A stretch of DNA of 64,000 nt from Flaccisagitta enflata (lineage: Eukaryota > Chaetognatha > Sagittoidea > Aphragmophora). How positions within the stretch are numbered: the first letter of the stretch is position 1; each line of letters begins with the position of its first letter. Where the stretch lies: NCBI GenBank assembly GCA_965153355.1, contig OZ231127.1:15376001-15440000 (forward strand), given 5' to 3'. The notes beneath the pieces are model-generated. The model saw nothing but the letters and a program-made list of their open reading frames with translations, made no database searches and was not told the origin of the DNA. Shown one piece after another: positions 1-12,701 of this stretch. The position numbers and the translations under genes were made by a program.

Positions 1-218
1 TGCTGTTTCTATTTTGAAACAAGAACTTGAAAGATGTTACATCGAATGTTCGCGCAAACATTTGAATATTTTCACATTCAATTAAATCGACGTTCCCAAT
101 ACTGGCGGCTCTGTTTTGCTGACATCGCTTTTTCAGCGAAGTGACGAAGCGAGACTAAGGTAGCACCTCCCTCAACGAGTTCAATGGATTTGAATTTAGT
201 GTATTCTCACCATATTTT

Positions 219-360
219 TAGTTGCGGACACGCACCTCTGTAAGAGGCATTGTCCGTCCGTTGGTGCGTCCGTCCGTCGGTCCGTCAGCACGAGTTGAAA
301 ATGCACATATCCGCCCCTGCCCACCCGTCCGCAACTGGTGGCCGTGTATCCGGCCTTGTT
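219..360 (-). mobile_element. Family H element, TTGCGGAC subfamily
   Basis: Read on the minus strand it begins AACAAGGCCGGATACACGGCC, then CAGTTGCGGACGG, a (GGAC)n-type run, and ends in a decayed hairpin GTGCGTGTCCGCAACTAAAA. This is the first of about twenty recognisable copies in the window; ends were set by comparison between copies. The hairpin arm next to the GGAC run has drifted (GTGCG instead of GTTGCG). No coding capacity. Confidence 0.85.
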
Positions 361-1035
361 GATGATATATTTGGTAATCACGATCACACGTTTCACTTTC
401 TTACAAAATGTTCCTCTCCACATACTTCAGGTAGCAGTAATGAGCGAGGTATGCGCATTTGAATGAACCTTGCCAACTGATTTCTAATGAGTTTAACCAT
501 TAATTACCATTCGACTCAACTTGCAGTCGTGAAGAAAAAGAAAGACCTGGGGACTATTTTCCTCCTCATTAAATGGGCTTCATTGGCACGCCTTGCCAGT
601 TGCCATCTGTCCCGACTCTGTCAGTTGCCATCTGTCCCGACTTCAGCTCTCGTCACAATGTCTGTCGTGAAATATTTTTTAATTCAGGGGTGTTCACGTA
701 TTTTATCCCCCTCCCTCCCGCGGGGGGTGGGGGTGTAGGGGAAGTGGGATGCCGAGGCACATCTGTTTCAAAATGATGGCAACAGATCTTTCAATAAGGA
801 AAAGTAAAATAAAGAGGGGTCTAGAGGACTGGGGTATTTCTAAACACTTGCCTGAGTAAAATTAAAGTCGCTCAGCATAAGACGATTAAAGGTAATAAAT
901 AGCCTCCAAACGCCTCTATCAACTTCTTGTAGACAATGAGTGAACAAAGACATTGACGCCCTTTCCATGGATGACTAGAAAAGGTTAAATCCAACGAGTT
1001 CATTGGTTTTCCCGCAACAACAGCTGCGCGGGTTG

Positions 1036-1038
<3 letters not shown>
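361..1038. other. Unannotated stretch
   Basis: No gene seen. A 24-bp unit containing GCCATCTGTCCCGACT occurs twice in tandem near 595-645, and a G-rich run lies at 718-745. Confidence 0.6.

Positions 1039-1107
<69 letters not shown>
1039..1107. repeat. (AG)n microsatellite
   Basis: Uninterrupted AG dinucleotide run of about 68 bp. Confidence 0.95.
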
Positions 1108-1110
<3 letters not shown>

Positions 1111-1218
1111 CCCGAGGGTACAAAGTCTCAGGGCCCCAAAAAATCCCATAATCTCAGGGCCCAGAATTCTGTTCCCTGAGACACCATATTATTTTACTTC
1201 CTCTCTCTTAATCTTTAA

Positions 1219-1219
<1 letters not shown>

Positions 1220-1298
<79 letters not shown>
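1220..1298. repeat. (CT)n microsatellite
   Basis: Uninterrupted CT run about 110 bp after the AG run, so the two runs could form a cruciform. Confidence 0.95.
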
Positions 1299-1301
<3 letters not shown>

Positions 1302-1410
1302 CAACTGTCAACAGCTGGGGCGCTGCGTATCCAGCCTCATTTAACTTTGACATAGCAAACTGTTACTATTTACAACAACTGAATAGTAGATTTGCTTCTT
1401 CCTCAAATCT

Positions 1411-1730
1411 TTTAAAACCGCTAAAAAAGATTGACTGTGGATTCTTGTCCTTGTTATCAACTTTTATATTTTGCAAGTGTTTGTAGTAAAAAAAAAGCTT
1501 CTCTTTCACTTTTCATCTAGTAGTAAGCATAAGCATGAGCTTCCATCCTAAAACTAAGTCTTTTTTTCTGTTAAAGCCACTAAAGGCTATTGATTCTTTT
1601 CCTGATAATTGACTTTTACAATTGCAAGTGTTGTAGGGGAAAAAAGCTTTCATACCACTTGTGTTCTAATATTGAGCATGAGTTTAAATGAAGTAGTAAA
1701 AAAACGCTTCCATCCTTAAAGTTAGTTTTT
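1411..1730. repeat. Imperfect tandem duplication, about 160-bp unit
   Basis: Two diverged copies (about 1411-1569 and 1570-1730) share the order: CTAAA-GATTGA, TTGCAAGTGT, GTAG-AAAAAAGCTT, GAGCATGAG, CTTCCATCCT. No coding character. Confidence 0.6.
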
Positions 1731-1806
1731 TTTGAATGGTCTAGTGATCTCTTATCCACCTGCACGCAACTGGGGAGGTTATGTGTCTAGGCTTTGTTTC
1801 TCTCAT

Positions 1807-1808
<2 letters not shown>

Positions 1809-1857
<49 letters not shown>

Positions 1858-2003
1858 TTTCTTAGGCCCAGAATTCTGGACATCACTAAAAAAAAAATGG
1901 TACATCTCAGGGCCACAGAATTCAGGCAATTGCCTCGAGCGACAAGAGAGAGAGAAGAGAGAGATAGAGGGACAGACAAGAGAGGAGACAAGAAGAGAGA
2001 GGG

Positions 2004-2056
<53 letters not shown>
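1809..2056. repeat. Paired (GA)n microsatellites
   Basis: GA runs at 1809-1852 and 2008-2056 flank about 150 bp that includes a CAGAATTC-containing segment also found near 1160. Confidence 0.9.
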
Positions 2057-2060
<4 letters not shown>

Positions 2061-2213
2061 CTTTCTCCAACAATGAGGCGTTACGTATTGACGGACGGAT
2101 ACACGGGCGCACATACTTTCGCAGATATCCGTAACACTCGCTATAACGGAAGAATAAAGGAAATTTGCGTATACATAACGGTAATGGAATTTTGCTCTCT
2201 TCCTGTCTGTTTT

Positions 2214-2389
2214 TAGTCGCGCGCTACGCGACTCTACACCCCGCTGGTTGCTTGGTTGGTCATTGATGTTTTACTTTCTTTATGTTTTTGTAGTCTTTGG
2301 CCTCACTGCTACTGCTCAAATGCTTTAGTTACCTCAAAGCCCCTGCCCACTCGCATGCCACTTGGGCAGCCGTGTATCCGGCCTTGTTT
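2214..2389 (-). mobile_element. Family H element, full length
   Basis: Plus-strand text runs from TAGTCGCGCGCTACGCGACT to CCGGCCTTGTTT. The hairpin loop differs from the consensus but the outer GTCGCG/CGCGAC stem is kept. The GTCC run is reduced to GGTTGCTTGGTTGGTC, so this is an old copy. Confidence 0.85.
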
Positions 2390-2819
2390 GTTTTACATAG
2401 GGACAATCACGGAAATTCACCAATTCAATTCCAATTTGGTGGTCTCTTGTCTTGATATCTTTTTTTGGGGTTTCAATGGTTAATTCACAATTACATAGGA
2501 ATACACCTACATACAACTCATTATCGACCTGATAAAATGATTGAAACGCTTTTTAGGTATTTAAAACAATATTTTGAACAAATTAACGGACCGACGGACC
2601 AATTAGGCGATACACAAACAGACCAACGCAAGGAGTCATGTAAACGCGACTAGAAACCGGCGATTTGACGCAAAGCAATGTGGATGACACCGGAAAGAGT
2701 GAGCCAGGGCGTTTGTGACGGTGTTTGTTTGATTCGCTTTTGTCCGTATTCAATTGCTTCTCTCTCCCCATCCAGTTTTGTCGTTAACGATTGGTAAGGG
2801 GAAAAACACCACATGGGAT
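2390..2819. other. Unannotated stretch
   Basis: No gene. A short GGACCGACGGACC run at 2588-2602 may be a worn internal run of another family H copy. Confidence 0.4.
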
Positions 2820-2945
2820 CTTCACATCATATTGGATTCTTATGAAAGTTGGACAACACTACTACTCAACCCTACTTAACTTAAGGATGAGAGCCTTTGG
2901 AGCTCTCACTGGTGTTTAATCCGGACCCATCACAACTATCCTTAG
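2820..2945 (+). repeat. Dispersed repeat R1, copy 1
   Basis: Shares with 9960-10105 the ordered blocks ATGAAAGTTG, ACAACA, GGATGA-AGCCTT, AGCT-TCA-TGGTGTTTA, TCCGGA and TCACAACTATCCTT. Nature unknown; the bounds are only where similarity is visible. Confidence 0.65.
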
Positions 2946-3593
2946 TATTCAAAATAACTAAGTCTATCTCAACATAATCATGAAATAATTCAAGACAACA
3001 ATCCAACCAGGAACCAACCAGGAAAAAATCAATAATTCTAACCTGTTTGCTACAAGTACCAGTGAAAAGAAAGAGTACCAGATGATTGTGCTGTTTTGGA
3101 CCACACATCCCTCTGATCTTCCCATTGTAAAAGGTTCATGCAACCCACAACCTAAAATCAAAATCCTTTCCACTGATTGAGACCATTCCCTCAAACGTTC
3201 CATGTCAACCCAAAATAAAAAGATGCAAAGTAGTCAGCACATCCCCATTATTTATAGTGAACAAATAACCAAATGATGATGTAGCTATCCAAGGATAATC
3301 TAGATATCAAAGGCAATGTTGTTAAAAACCATACCATTATATCAGATGGGCTTTTTACATCAGATGGGAAACCTATATCAGTGCTCGTCTTCACGGCGGG
3401 CTGAGAGGGTGAAGATACTTTGCCTGAACGCGAGGGATAGTTATTTTGCTTCTCTTTTCTCTCCTCTCTGTCTCAGTCTGTCTCTGATTTTGTCTCTGTA
3501 TCTGAATCACCATTGATCTCCTGAATCAGTTTTTTTTTTTTGTCATTTCAACTTTTTTGGTCGATTTCTTTCTGTCTGCCTGTCTGTCCCCTC
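2946..3593. other. Unannotated stretch
   Basis: No reading frame with coding character. The right half grades into TGTC/TCTC-rich sequence before the microsatellite. Confidence 0.5.
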
Positions 3594-3719
<126 letters not shown>

Positions 3720-4076
3720 AGTTTGTCTGCCTGTCCATGTGATAAGAACTCTGGTTACCACAGTTCTTACCTTTCTCTTTTCTTTTCACCTCTTTCCCCT
3801 TGTTTCCCGCGACGCACGAATCAAGAGCCTTTTAATGCTTGAATGGTCCTTCACTTTCTTTCACTCATTAACCACCATGGTAAGTTGGTCCAGGGAGACT
3901 CGAACTTAAAATCGATAGCCTATGGGCAGACCACTTCTATACCCTCATTTTCCTTTTCAGACTTATCTCTTTTGAGGCGCATTAAATGGTGTTCTTGACG
4001 TAACTTGACAGGAGAGAGAACCAGTCAACCGGAGGCAGAGCTGCAGAGATTTTCTGAGGCAGCTGATCACTTGTTG

Positions 4077-4210
<134 letters not shown>

Positions 4211-4615
4211 GACATTTCCAATGCGTGCTTTACACTTCAACTAAAGCCTGACGGACTGACGGACGGACAAAGCCGCGACTATAAAATGATTCAAAATTAA
4301 GAGACGTGGACGTGAGATTTTGAGCCAATAGACTGACGCGGTGTTTTATCATCGGTCTGTCAATTGCAAAGTTTGATGTTTAGCGAGCGCTGTAGAATCT
4401 AAGTGAACTGAGAACAGAGCTCCGCTTGGTCATGTGGTAGCATCGAGCATGTGATAGTATTTTGATGAGTAAGTCAAATAATTTGTCTTTTCAATAAGAC
4501 AACTTGCCGGACTCGATTCAATCAAACCAGTTTGTAAAATGTGAAAATAGATCCCCCTCTACTTGTTAGTTTTTCTTTTCTCTTTTTCTTCTCTTTTTCT
4601 TCTCATTTTTCCTCT

Positions 4616-4825
4616 CTTCTTCTTCTTCTTCTTCTTCTTCTTCTTCTTCTTCTTCTTCTTCTTCTTCTTCTTCTTCTTCTTCTTCTTCTTCTTCTTCTTC
4701 TTCTTCTTCTTTCCCTTCCTTTCTTCCCCCCTCCCTTCCTTCCTCCTTTCCTTCCTTCCTCCTTTCCTTCCTTCCTCCTTTCCTTCCTCCCTTCCTTCCT
4801 CCCTTCCTACCCTCCTTCCTTTCTC
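4616..4825. repeat. (TTC)n then (CTTC)n array
   Basis: About 95 bp of TTC triplets merges into an irregular CTTC/CCTT array. It is homopurine on the other strand (possible H-DNA). Confidence 0.95.
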
Positions 4826-4906
4826 GATGTTGGCCAGATCCTTTGCTTCCTTTGCAGTCTTGATGGCGTCACATTTTTTTCTCGATAAAATCGATGGCTA
4901 AGAAAA

Positions 4907-5087
4907 AACAAGGCCAACACCCTTAAGTCGCGTGCGGTTGTCAAGACTAAGAGACTAAAAGTCAAATTGTAAAATGACTAAATTGACTTAAAACGACATA
5001 AAACGACGAAAAAAGCAAAGCGTGACAGACGGACCGACCAACATACTGACAGAGCGGGTCATAGAGTCGCGTGCACGCGACTAAAAA
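4907..5087 (+). mobile_element. Family H element, CCAACACC subfamily, full length
   Basis: Starts AACAAGGCCAACACC, then AAGTCGCGTGCGG, a body of AAAATGACTTA-like short repeats, a short GGACCGACC run, and the perfect terminal palindrome AGTCGCGTGCACGCGACT followed by AAAAA. Differs from the GGATACACGG subfamilies in the 5' 30 bp and the body but keeps both ends' hairpin-matching sequence. Confidence 0.9.
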
Positions 5088-5614
5088 GGCTGAAAAAAAA
5101 ACAAGGCCGAAGAAACCACTTTCTTAGTGTGCATCTGCACTGACATCTCGAGAGTTTTTATGCAGTACAAAGTTACACAAAACGATGAGTAACGGTTTCA
5201 GGGTTCTCACATGACTATATTGCATCAGCAATTTAGCATGGTGATGAGCAGAAGATAAGGATGAAAAAAAGATTGATTGGAATAAGACATGCAATGAGTC
5301 AAATTTGAACATAAACTTGAAATAGATAGGAAAAAGAAAAAAAAAAGGAAATGATAAAAAAAAGATAAAAAAAATGAATAATCGCCTATCATTGATTACC
5401 ATTACATGCTGCATCATACACTATCATACACTTTTCATACACTAACCTCGCTGTTAAAAACGGAATAAAACGTTTCACTCCCCTCAGTTATCACTGAACG
5501 AACGGACGGATCGAGGCTGACAGAGTCGAGGAAAGCGAGGAGTCGAGGACACGCGCACGCGACTCAAGCCTGACAAGGAAACAAAAGGAATATAAAAGAA
5601 TAGAGAACAACGAC
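5088..5614. other. AT-rich stretch with worn family H end
   Basis: Nothing coding. GAACGGACGGATC...CACGCGCACGCGACTCAAG at about 5497-5566 looks like a degraded 3' end of a family H copy. Confidence 0.45.
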
Positions 5615-6640
5615 GGCTTCAGTCTCGGTCTCTCGGCCTCAGTCTCGGTCTCTCGGCTTCAGTCTCGGTCTCTCGGCCTCAGTCTCGGTCTCTCGGCCTC
5701 AGTCTCGGTCTCTCGGCTTCAGTCTCGGTCTCTCGGCCTCAGTCTCGGTCTCTTGTTCTCAGTCCCGGTCCCTCGACCTCATTCTTGGTCTCTCTGCCTC
5801 AAGTCTTGGTCTCTCGACCTTGGCCTCGGTCTCGGTCTCTTGGCCTCAGTCTTGGTCTCTCGGCCTCAGTCTTGATCTCTTGGCCTTAGTCTCGTTCTTT
5901 CGGCCTCAGTCTCGGTCTCTCGGCCTCAGTCTTGGTCTCTCGGCTTCAGTGTCGGTCTCTCGGCCTCAGTCTCGGTCTCTCGTCCTCAGTCTCGGTCTCT
6001 TGTCCTCAGTCTCGGACTCTCGACCTCATTCTTGGTCTCTCTGCCTCAAGTCTTGGTCTCTCGACCGTGGCCTCGGTCTCGGTCTCTTGGCCTCAGTCTC
6101 GGTCTCTTGGCCTCAGTCTTGGTCTCTCGGCCTCAGTCTCGATCTCTCGGCCTTAGTCTCGTTCTTTCGGCCTCAGTCTCGGTCTCTTGGCCTCAGTCTT
6201 GGTCTCTCGACCACAGTCTCGATCTCTCGGTCTTAGTCTCGTTCTTTCGGCCTCATTCTTGGTCTCTCTGCCTCAAGTCTTGGTCTCTCGACCTAGGCCT
6301 CGGTCTCGGTCTCTTGGCCTCAGTCTTGGTCTCTCGACCACAGTCTCGATCTCTCGGTCTTAGTCTCGTTCTTTCGGCCTCATTCTTGGTCTCTCTGCCT
6401 CAAGTCTTGGTCTCTCGACCTTGGCCTCGGTCTCGGTCTCTTGGCCTCAGTCTTGGTCTCTCGGCCGAAGTCTCGTTCTTTCGGCCTAAGTCTCGGTCTC
6501 TCGGCCGAAGTCTCGTTCTCTCGGCCTCAGTCTCGGTCTATCGGCCGCAGTTTCGATCTCTCGGCCTTAGCCGCAGTCTCGGCCTCAGTCTCGGTCTCTT
6601 GGCCTCAGTCTCGGCCGCAGCCTCGGACTCAGCCTCATAT
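5615..6640. repeat. 1-kb minisatellite, 20-bp unit
   Basis: About fifty diverged copies of a 20-bp unit, consensus CAGTCTCGGTCTCTCGGCCT. Since three units make 60 bp, every frame is open and gives a 20-residue Ser/Leu/Gly/Arg-rich pseudo-protein repeat; this is a by-product of the period, not evidence for a gene. Higher-order blocks (the stretch with CTCAAGTCTTGGTCTCTCGACC) recur around 5795, 6045, 6270 and 6400. Confidence 0.95.
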
Positions 6641-6717
6641 CGGAAACATGTAGGGAAAACAAGGCCTATTCAGTCACGAAATGACGGGCGGATGATGGTG
6701 CATCAATTAATGGTTGA

Positions 6718-6772
6718 ATAAATGAATGAATGAATGAATGAATGAATGAATGAATGAATGAATGAATGAATG
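6718..6772. repeat. (GAAT)n microsatellite
   Basis: About thirteen GAAT units. Confidence 0.95.
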
Positions 6773-7017
6773 AAATAAGTGTGGAAAGATGAAAAATTAA
6801 GTTTAAAGTTTAATTTATCAAAATCGTTTAGTGAAAATCCGCATATAATCCGAAGGTATGATGAGCCTATAAGTGTACTGCCCCAAGAAAAAGGCCACAA
6901 GAAAATAATAGGAAAGCATTGTCACAGTGACTGTGCATGAAGATAACATCGATTTTTATCGTATCAGGATTTGAATAGGAAAGCTTGAAAATAACAGGAA
7001 GAATATGGTGATGATAA

Positions 7018-7242
7018 CAAAGAAGAAGAAGAAGAGGAAGAAGAAGAAGAAGAGGAAAGAGGAAGAAGAGGAAAAAGAAGAAGAAGAAGGAGAAGAAGGA
7101 GAGGAAGAAGAAGAAAAAGAAGAAGAAGAAGGAGAAGAAGAAGAAGAAGAAGAAGAAGAAGAAGAAGAAGAAGAAGAAGAAGAAGAAGAAGAAGAAGAAG
7201 AAGAAGAAATAGAAGAAGGAGAGGAAGAAGAAGAAGAAGAAG
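7018..7242. repeat. (AAG)n array
   Basis: Imperfect then perfect AAG/GAAGAA triplets, followed to 7440 by A-rich, weakly structured DNA without genes. Confidence 0.9.
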
Positions 7243-7596
7243 TACAGTGACGCGGACGGAATGACCGACTACGGAAGAAAAGACAACTGCCAACTCGCTC
7301 AGTTTGCCGTGGCGTTAACATTTTAAAAAAATTGTAAAAAAGAAAAAAAAACGTAAAAAGAAAAAAAAATAAAAAAAAAAAAAAAGAAAAAAGGGGGCAT
7401 AAACAACAGACGGAGATCACAACGGGGAAGGAAAAAAAATCGATAGACATGTGAAAATGCGAGGCACAGCCTAGCAATTTAGTGCCAATTTCGCGGTGAG
7501 GGACCTTGAAGTCAAAACTAGTCAAAGGAGGGGAGGGTGCTTGGTGAAAGTACGATTTTACTTGAAATCCTCGCCTCTCTTGCCTTGTTCTTTTTT

Positions 7597-8056
7597 TAGC
7601 CGCTCGCTAGGCGACTCTACATAAGTGGTTTTTGGTTGTGTAGTAGTGGTTAAGTAGGGAATTTGAGGGTGTGCTGCAAGTGACCTGTTGGCCAAGTATG
7701 TTTATCAGGGTGGGGGTTGGGAGTTTATAGGTGTCATAAACTTATGTAATTCTGCAAACTGCCCCCATCTATTTTCATAAAAAGATTTGCCAAGTCTCAT
7801 GACCATCTTACCAGTCCCTGACAGGGCCGCCACCCCCCCCACCCATTTCATTATGGTTAAAAGATTTAAAAATTTGCTCCCATTGAATCTTATGATGATT
7901 GGAGGGGGGTGGCGGCCCTATCAGGAGCTTTTCAGAAGGTCATAGAACTTGGTATATCTTTTTATTGTAATAAATGGGGGTAGTTCGTAGAATTACATAG
8001 GTTTCTGAGACCTGAGACTTCAATAGCCCCACCCTGATGTGTATCCGGCCTTGCTC
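7597..8056 (-). mobile_element. Family H copy split by a foldback element
   Basis: The left end shows a worn hairpin (TTTAGCCGCTCGCTAGGCGACTCTACA) and the right end the family H 5' terminus (GTGTATCCGGCCTTG). About 340 bp of an unrelated foldback lies between, explaining the excess length. Confidence 0.6.
7702..8040. mobile_element. Foldback (MITE-like) element F1, copy 1
   Basis: The two halves are imperfect reverse complements for the whole length: outer arms ATCAGGGTGGGG / CCCCACCCTGAT, then TATGTAATTCT / AGAATTACATA, and inner arms GGGCCGCCACC / GGTGGCGGCCC. No target duplication is clear. Similar arms occur at 9636-9826 and 50330-50607. Confidence 0.75.
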
Positions 8057-8176
8057 TCTCTTTCTCCCTCCTTCGGCCTTCGCCTTTGCTAAGAATCGAG
8101 ACGAGTTTATTTTTGTTTTGAACCAGAGAGTGCTTTCATCCGGAAATTCTGCCACCCAAACCACCTCAACTCATTC

Positions 8177-9439
<1,263 letters not shown>

Positions 9440-9622
9440 TCTCTCATCTTTCTCGTCCGTTTGTCTGTTTGTGCCTCCGTCCGTCCGTCCGTCCGTCCGT
9501 CCGTCCGTCCGTCACACTATACTTTTTCGGCGTTAATGGGGTTTTTGGCCTTATTGCTCCTGCCCAAATGTTCCACTGCCCACCTGCACGCGACTGGGGT
9601 AGCCGTGTATCCGGCCTAGTTT
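9440..9622 (-). mobile_element. Family H element lacking the terminal hairpin
   Basis: Retains a (GTCC)n run of about nine units, TTGCTCCTGCCCAAATG, CTGCACGCGACTGGGGTAG and CGTGTATCCGGCC. The hairpin end is not recognisable to the left. Confidence 0.75.
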
Positions 9623-9635
9623 AGAATAAAAACAA

Positions 9636-9826
9636 ATCATTATCAATATTGAATTTTGCTAAGTTTCATGATTTTGACAAAATTTTGCTCTGATGAAGCT
9701 CCCATTTGAATCCTATGGTAATTGGAGCTGCTTTATAAAATACTTAGTCAGATGGTAATTGGATAGGCCTTATCAAGAGCAAGTCAGCTGGTCATGAAAC
9801 TTGGCAAATCTCAATATATCACGGTG
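9636..9826. mobile_element. Foldback element F1-related, copy 2
   Basis: Left arm ATATTGAATTTTGCTAAGTTTCATGA pairs imperfectly with the right arm ending near 9826; the inner arm carries AATTGGAGCTGC. The arm word AAGT-TCATGACC is shared with 7702-8040. Confidence 0.6.
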
Positions 9827-9959
9827 ATACGGTGTAGATGTACTAAAATTACTATGTCAAATGACAAAATGTTTGATCCGGCTTCTTGCACTATCAGTTT
9901 GGGGTCGGTCAAACTTAATAGTTTATGCACAAAGAAAAACAAGACAATTTAGTGGAGGG

Positions 9960-10105
9960 ATTCGCATGAGAATTAGGGCTTTATGAAAGTTGAAACAACA
10001 TTGCCCTTATAAAAGGAGGCCAGAATTCTCCAATTAACAAAGGATGAAAGCCTTGCAAGCTTTCAATGGTGTTTACTCCGGATTGCTCACAACTATCCTT
10101 TACAA
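9960..10105 (+). repeat. Dispersed repeat R1, copy 2
   Basis: Second copy of the repeat at 2820-2945, with the same block order; here followed by a roughly 60-bp imperfect direct duplication (ATAAAAGGAAA-CATAAATG) at about 10131-10215. Confidence 0.65.
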
Positions 10106-10215
10106 CAATATGTTTTACGGTGAAAGAATTCATAAAAGGAAATCATAAATGCCATTGAACTTGCGCATGCAACACCAGAATTCATTTATAAAAGGAAACC
10201 ATAAATGTCACTGAA

Positions 10216-10631
10216 CTTATGTTTGCGACACCATGAAAATGGAAAAAAATATTTGAAAAGGAATATTTCATCATTTCTTTGAGGGCTGCACAGGCGCTTT
10301 ATTGCATTACTTGGAAAATTGTTTTTCATCTTTTTTCCGCAACATATGAGTCATGTTTAAGTGGAGTTAAACCAAGCACAGACGATGTACCGCGAATGGA
10401 AAAGTAAGGCCGCGTACACGAATGATTAAGAAGTTGTTCGCGGTTGGCCAGGGGCAGTAATGCTTACATATCATGTATCAATACCTCGGCCAAAAATCGC
10501 ATCATGGAGCAACTGCAGTAGTTAGCTGCATTCCTCATTAACAGTTTGAGAGAAAACTTCTAGATGCACCCAATCTTTAAACCGAATCAAAGGGGGAACT
10601 AACATGAATTCCTTCTTTTTGGTTGCAGATA
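10216..10631. other. Unannotated stretch
   Basis: Unique-looking sequence of moderate GC with no sustained open frame and no repeat I can define. Confidence 0.5.
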
Positions 10632-11193
10632 CAGTAGATCTCGTCTAGACTTGAGATAACGGGGGCAAGCATTGTAGATTGACAAATGAAGCCAGGGGAT
10701 TGATATTTAGAACATAGACTAATAAAATGATGCTTTATTGCCTATGATAGTTGGTTGCCATGGAAACGCATTTCCATGTATTTACGCTAAAGTATCAATA
10801 TTTTGAGAATTTTTTTGAGGGAACATTGCTTAAAATCTAATTTGTTATAACTTTCCCACAGTATGTTCTGTAAGAAAGTCGCTCATTTAGCAGTTGCTAG
10901 GGGTGTCACACATGGATACGCTCCCTAGGAATGGCAAAACGAGCAATATTCTTACAGAACATACTTTGGGAAAGTTGTAGCACATTCAATTTTAAACAAT
11001 GTTCCCTCAAAAAATTTCTCAAAATATTGATATTTTAGCATAAATACATAGAAATGCGTTTCCATGGCAACCAAGTATCATGGGGAATATATTATTCCTT
11101 TATTAGTTTATATTCCAAATATCAGCCCTCTAGTTTCATTTGTTCTTTCATAGTGCTTGCCCCCGTTATCTCAAATCTAGACGAGATCTACTG
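10632..11193. mobile_element. 562-bp foldback element, Tc1/mariner-like, TA target duplication
   Basis: Termini CAGTAGATCTCGTCTAGA and its reverse complement are perfect, flanked on each side by TA (10630-31 and 11194-95). Pairing continues with few gaps almost to the centre (about 10895-10930), including GTTTCCATGGCAAC on both arms. TIRs beginning CAGT with a TA duplication are known for Tc1/mariner/pogo-type elements. It has no transposase and is non-autonomous. Confidence 0.9.
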
Positions 11194-11202
11194 TACGCAA
11201 CG

Positions 11203-11480
11203 CTATAACTAAGTATAGGAGGAAGTATAAGAGGTTTTGTCCGTCTGTCTGTTTGTCCGTCCATAGGTTGAAGCATGAGTCGCGCATTCCACATGGTTGT
11301 GTGGAGGGAGGTTAGAGTGTGATTGGGTGGGGGAATGGTTGTACGCTTGTACGCTTGTACGCTCCTGCCCACTCGTCCACATTGACATTATAAAGTCGGG
11401 TTACTTGTTTACTTTCTAAGAGGCGTTGTCCGTCCGTAGGTCTGTCCGTCCATCGATTTGTCACGTTCAAGCGGAAAGGT
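11203..11480 (-). mobile_element. Degenerate family H remnants
   Basis: Two worn fragments, each with a GTCCGTC run (11237-11264 and 11427-11455) and, in the first, CTCCTGCCCACTCGTCC. Ends cannot be placed. Confidence 0.45.
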
Positions 11481-11691
11481 GTTTAAGCTGCTTTGATTGT
11501 GTGTGTATGTTCGTGCATGCGTGCATGCGTGCATGTGCCTTGGTGGGGTGGTGGTGGGGTGTATAAACTATAACCCAAATGTAATAAACCACTCAATGTC
11601 TCAAACCAAATATAATGTACTACTCTACTGTTAACAAAGCGACGTTTACTTTGTAGATTCATAACCTCCGTTTAATCTGTAGATTCATAAC

Positions 11692-11905
11692 ATTTTTGCA
11701 GCGGTATGTAATTACTTATAAATTATAATTGGCGTTGTCTAACGCATCTTTCCGATTTCCGACGCTAATGTTTTCTTCCTCATGGCTATGAAAGCCTCTG
11801 ATCATCATCGTCGTCGTCGTTATCGTCGTCGTCGCCCTCGTCGTCTCTGCTTGCGTTATCGTTATCGTCTGTTTCGTTATTTTACGCTGTGATTGTAACC
11901 TTTTG
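11692..11905. repeat. Segmental duplication D1, copy 1
   Basis: About 210 bp nearly identical to 12340-12556, from TTTTTGCAGCGGTATGTAAT through a (CGT)n stretch to GCGTTATCGTTATCGT. The copies diverge only at the CGT/TCG tract and beyond. Confidence 0.9.
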
Positions 11906-12339
11906 ATAAACAATTCTCACGGAAAATGGCAAGAAAATGAAGATTTTTAGTGAAATTCTGTTGACATTTTTTTCTAATTTCTCAGGTCGAAATTATAAGA
12001 TAGCCACACCCTGAAGAATTTTGCATTTTCAAAAACATAGTTCCCTCTAAAAACGATTTGGGGAGAGAACTATGTTCTTCATTTTTTATTCTTCTCCATT
12101 TTCTATGCTTTCTTTATAATTTCTTTCTTAACCCTTTCTTGTCAGTGACAAAAAGAAATTTATTGAAATTTTCAGTAAATCTTTTCAGTAATTCAGAAGC
12201 TAAATCTAGTCTCTTGCTAAATGGATGCAAATTTTGCTTTCAAATATCATGCAAGTCTTATCTTAATCACTTTTATTTACTTGTTTTCCTATTTTCACTC
12301 ATGTATATGTTCTATTTTGACCCATTTTGATACCCTAAA
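11906..12339. other. Spacer between duplicate segments
   Basis: AT-rich. Open frames here are short and low-complexity; no gene supported. Confidence 0.5.
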
Positions 12340-12556
12340 TTTTTGCAGCGGTATGTAATTACTTATAAATTATAATTGGCGTTGTCTAACGCATCTTTCC
12401 GATTTCCGACGCTAATGTTTTCTTCCTCATGGCTATGAAAGCCTCTGATCATCATCGTCGTCGTCGTTATCGTCGTCGTCGCCCTCGTCGTCTCTGCTTG
12501 CGTTATCGTTATCGTTGTCGTTGTCGTTGTCGTTATTATTGGCTGTGATTGTAACC
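12340..12556. repeat. Segmental duplication D1, copy 2
   Basis: Second copy of 11692-11905, with an expanded (TCGTTG)n run at its right end. Confidence 0.9.
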
Positions 12557-12701
12557 ATTGTGTCATCATCATCGATATATCATTCATTTCTGCGTTACGC
12601 TATGTCTGAAATAGTCTCGGCATCGCAATCCTGCTTCTATGACGCGTCGTCGCTTTTGTTTTCATTGTTGATTAGTCAGTTCGTAAGTTAGTCACTCATT
12701 T

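Noticed and set aside
3855-3945. Possible tRNA or tRNA-like SINE head on the minus strand (AGTTCGAGTCTCC as B box)
   Set aside because: The A box is weak, no acceptor stem can be paired, and no tail or target duplication is visible.
5820-6721. Long open frames giving Ser/Leu/Gly-rich proteins
   Set aside because: They are frame-independent by-products of the 20-bp minisatellite; several frames are open at once and there is no start context or domain.
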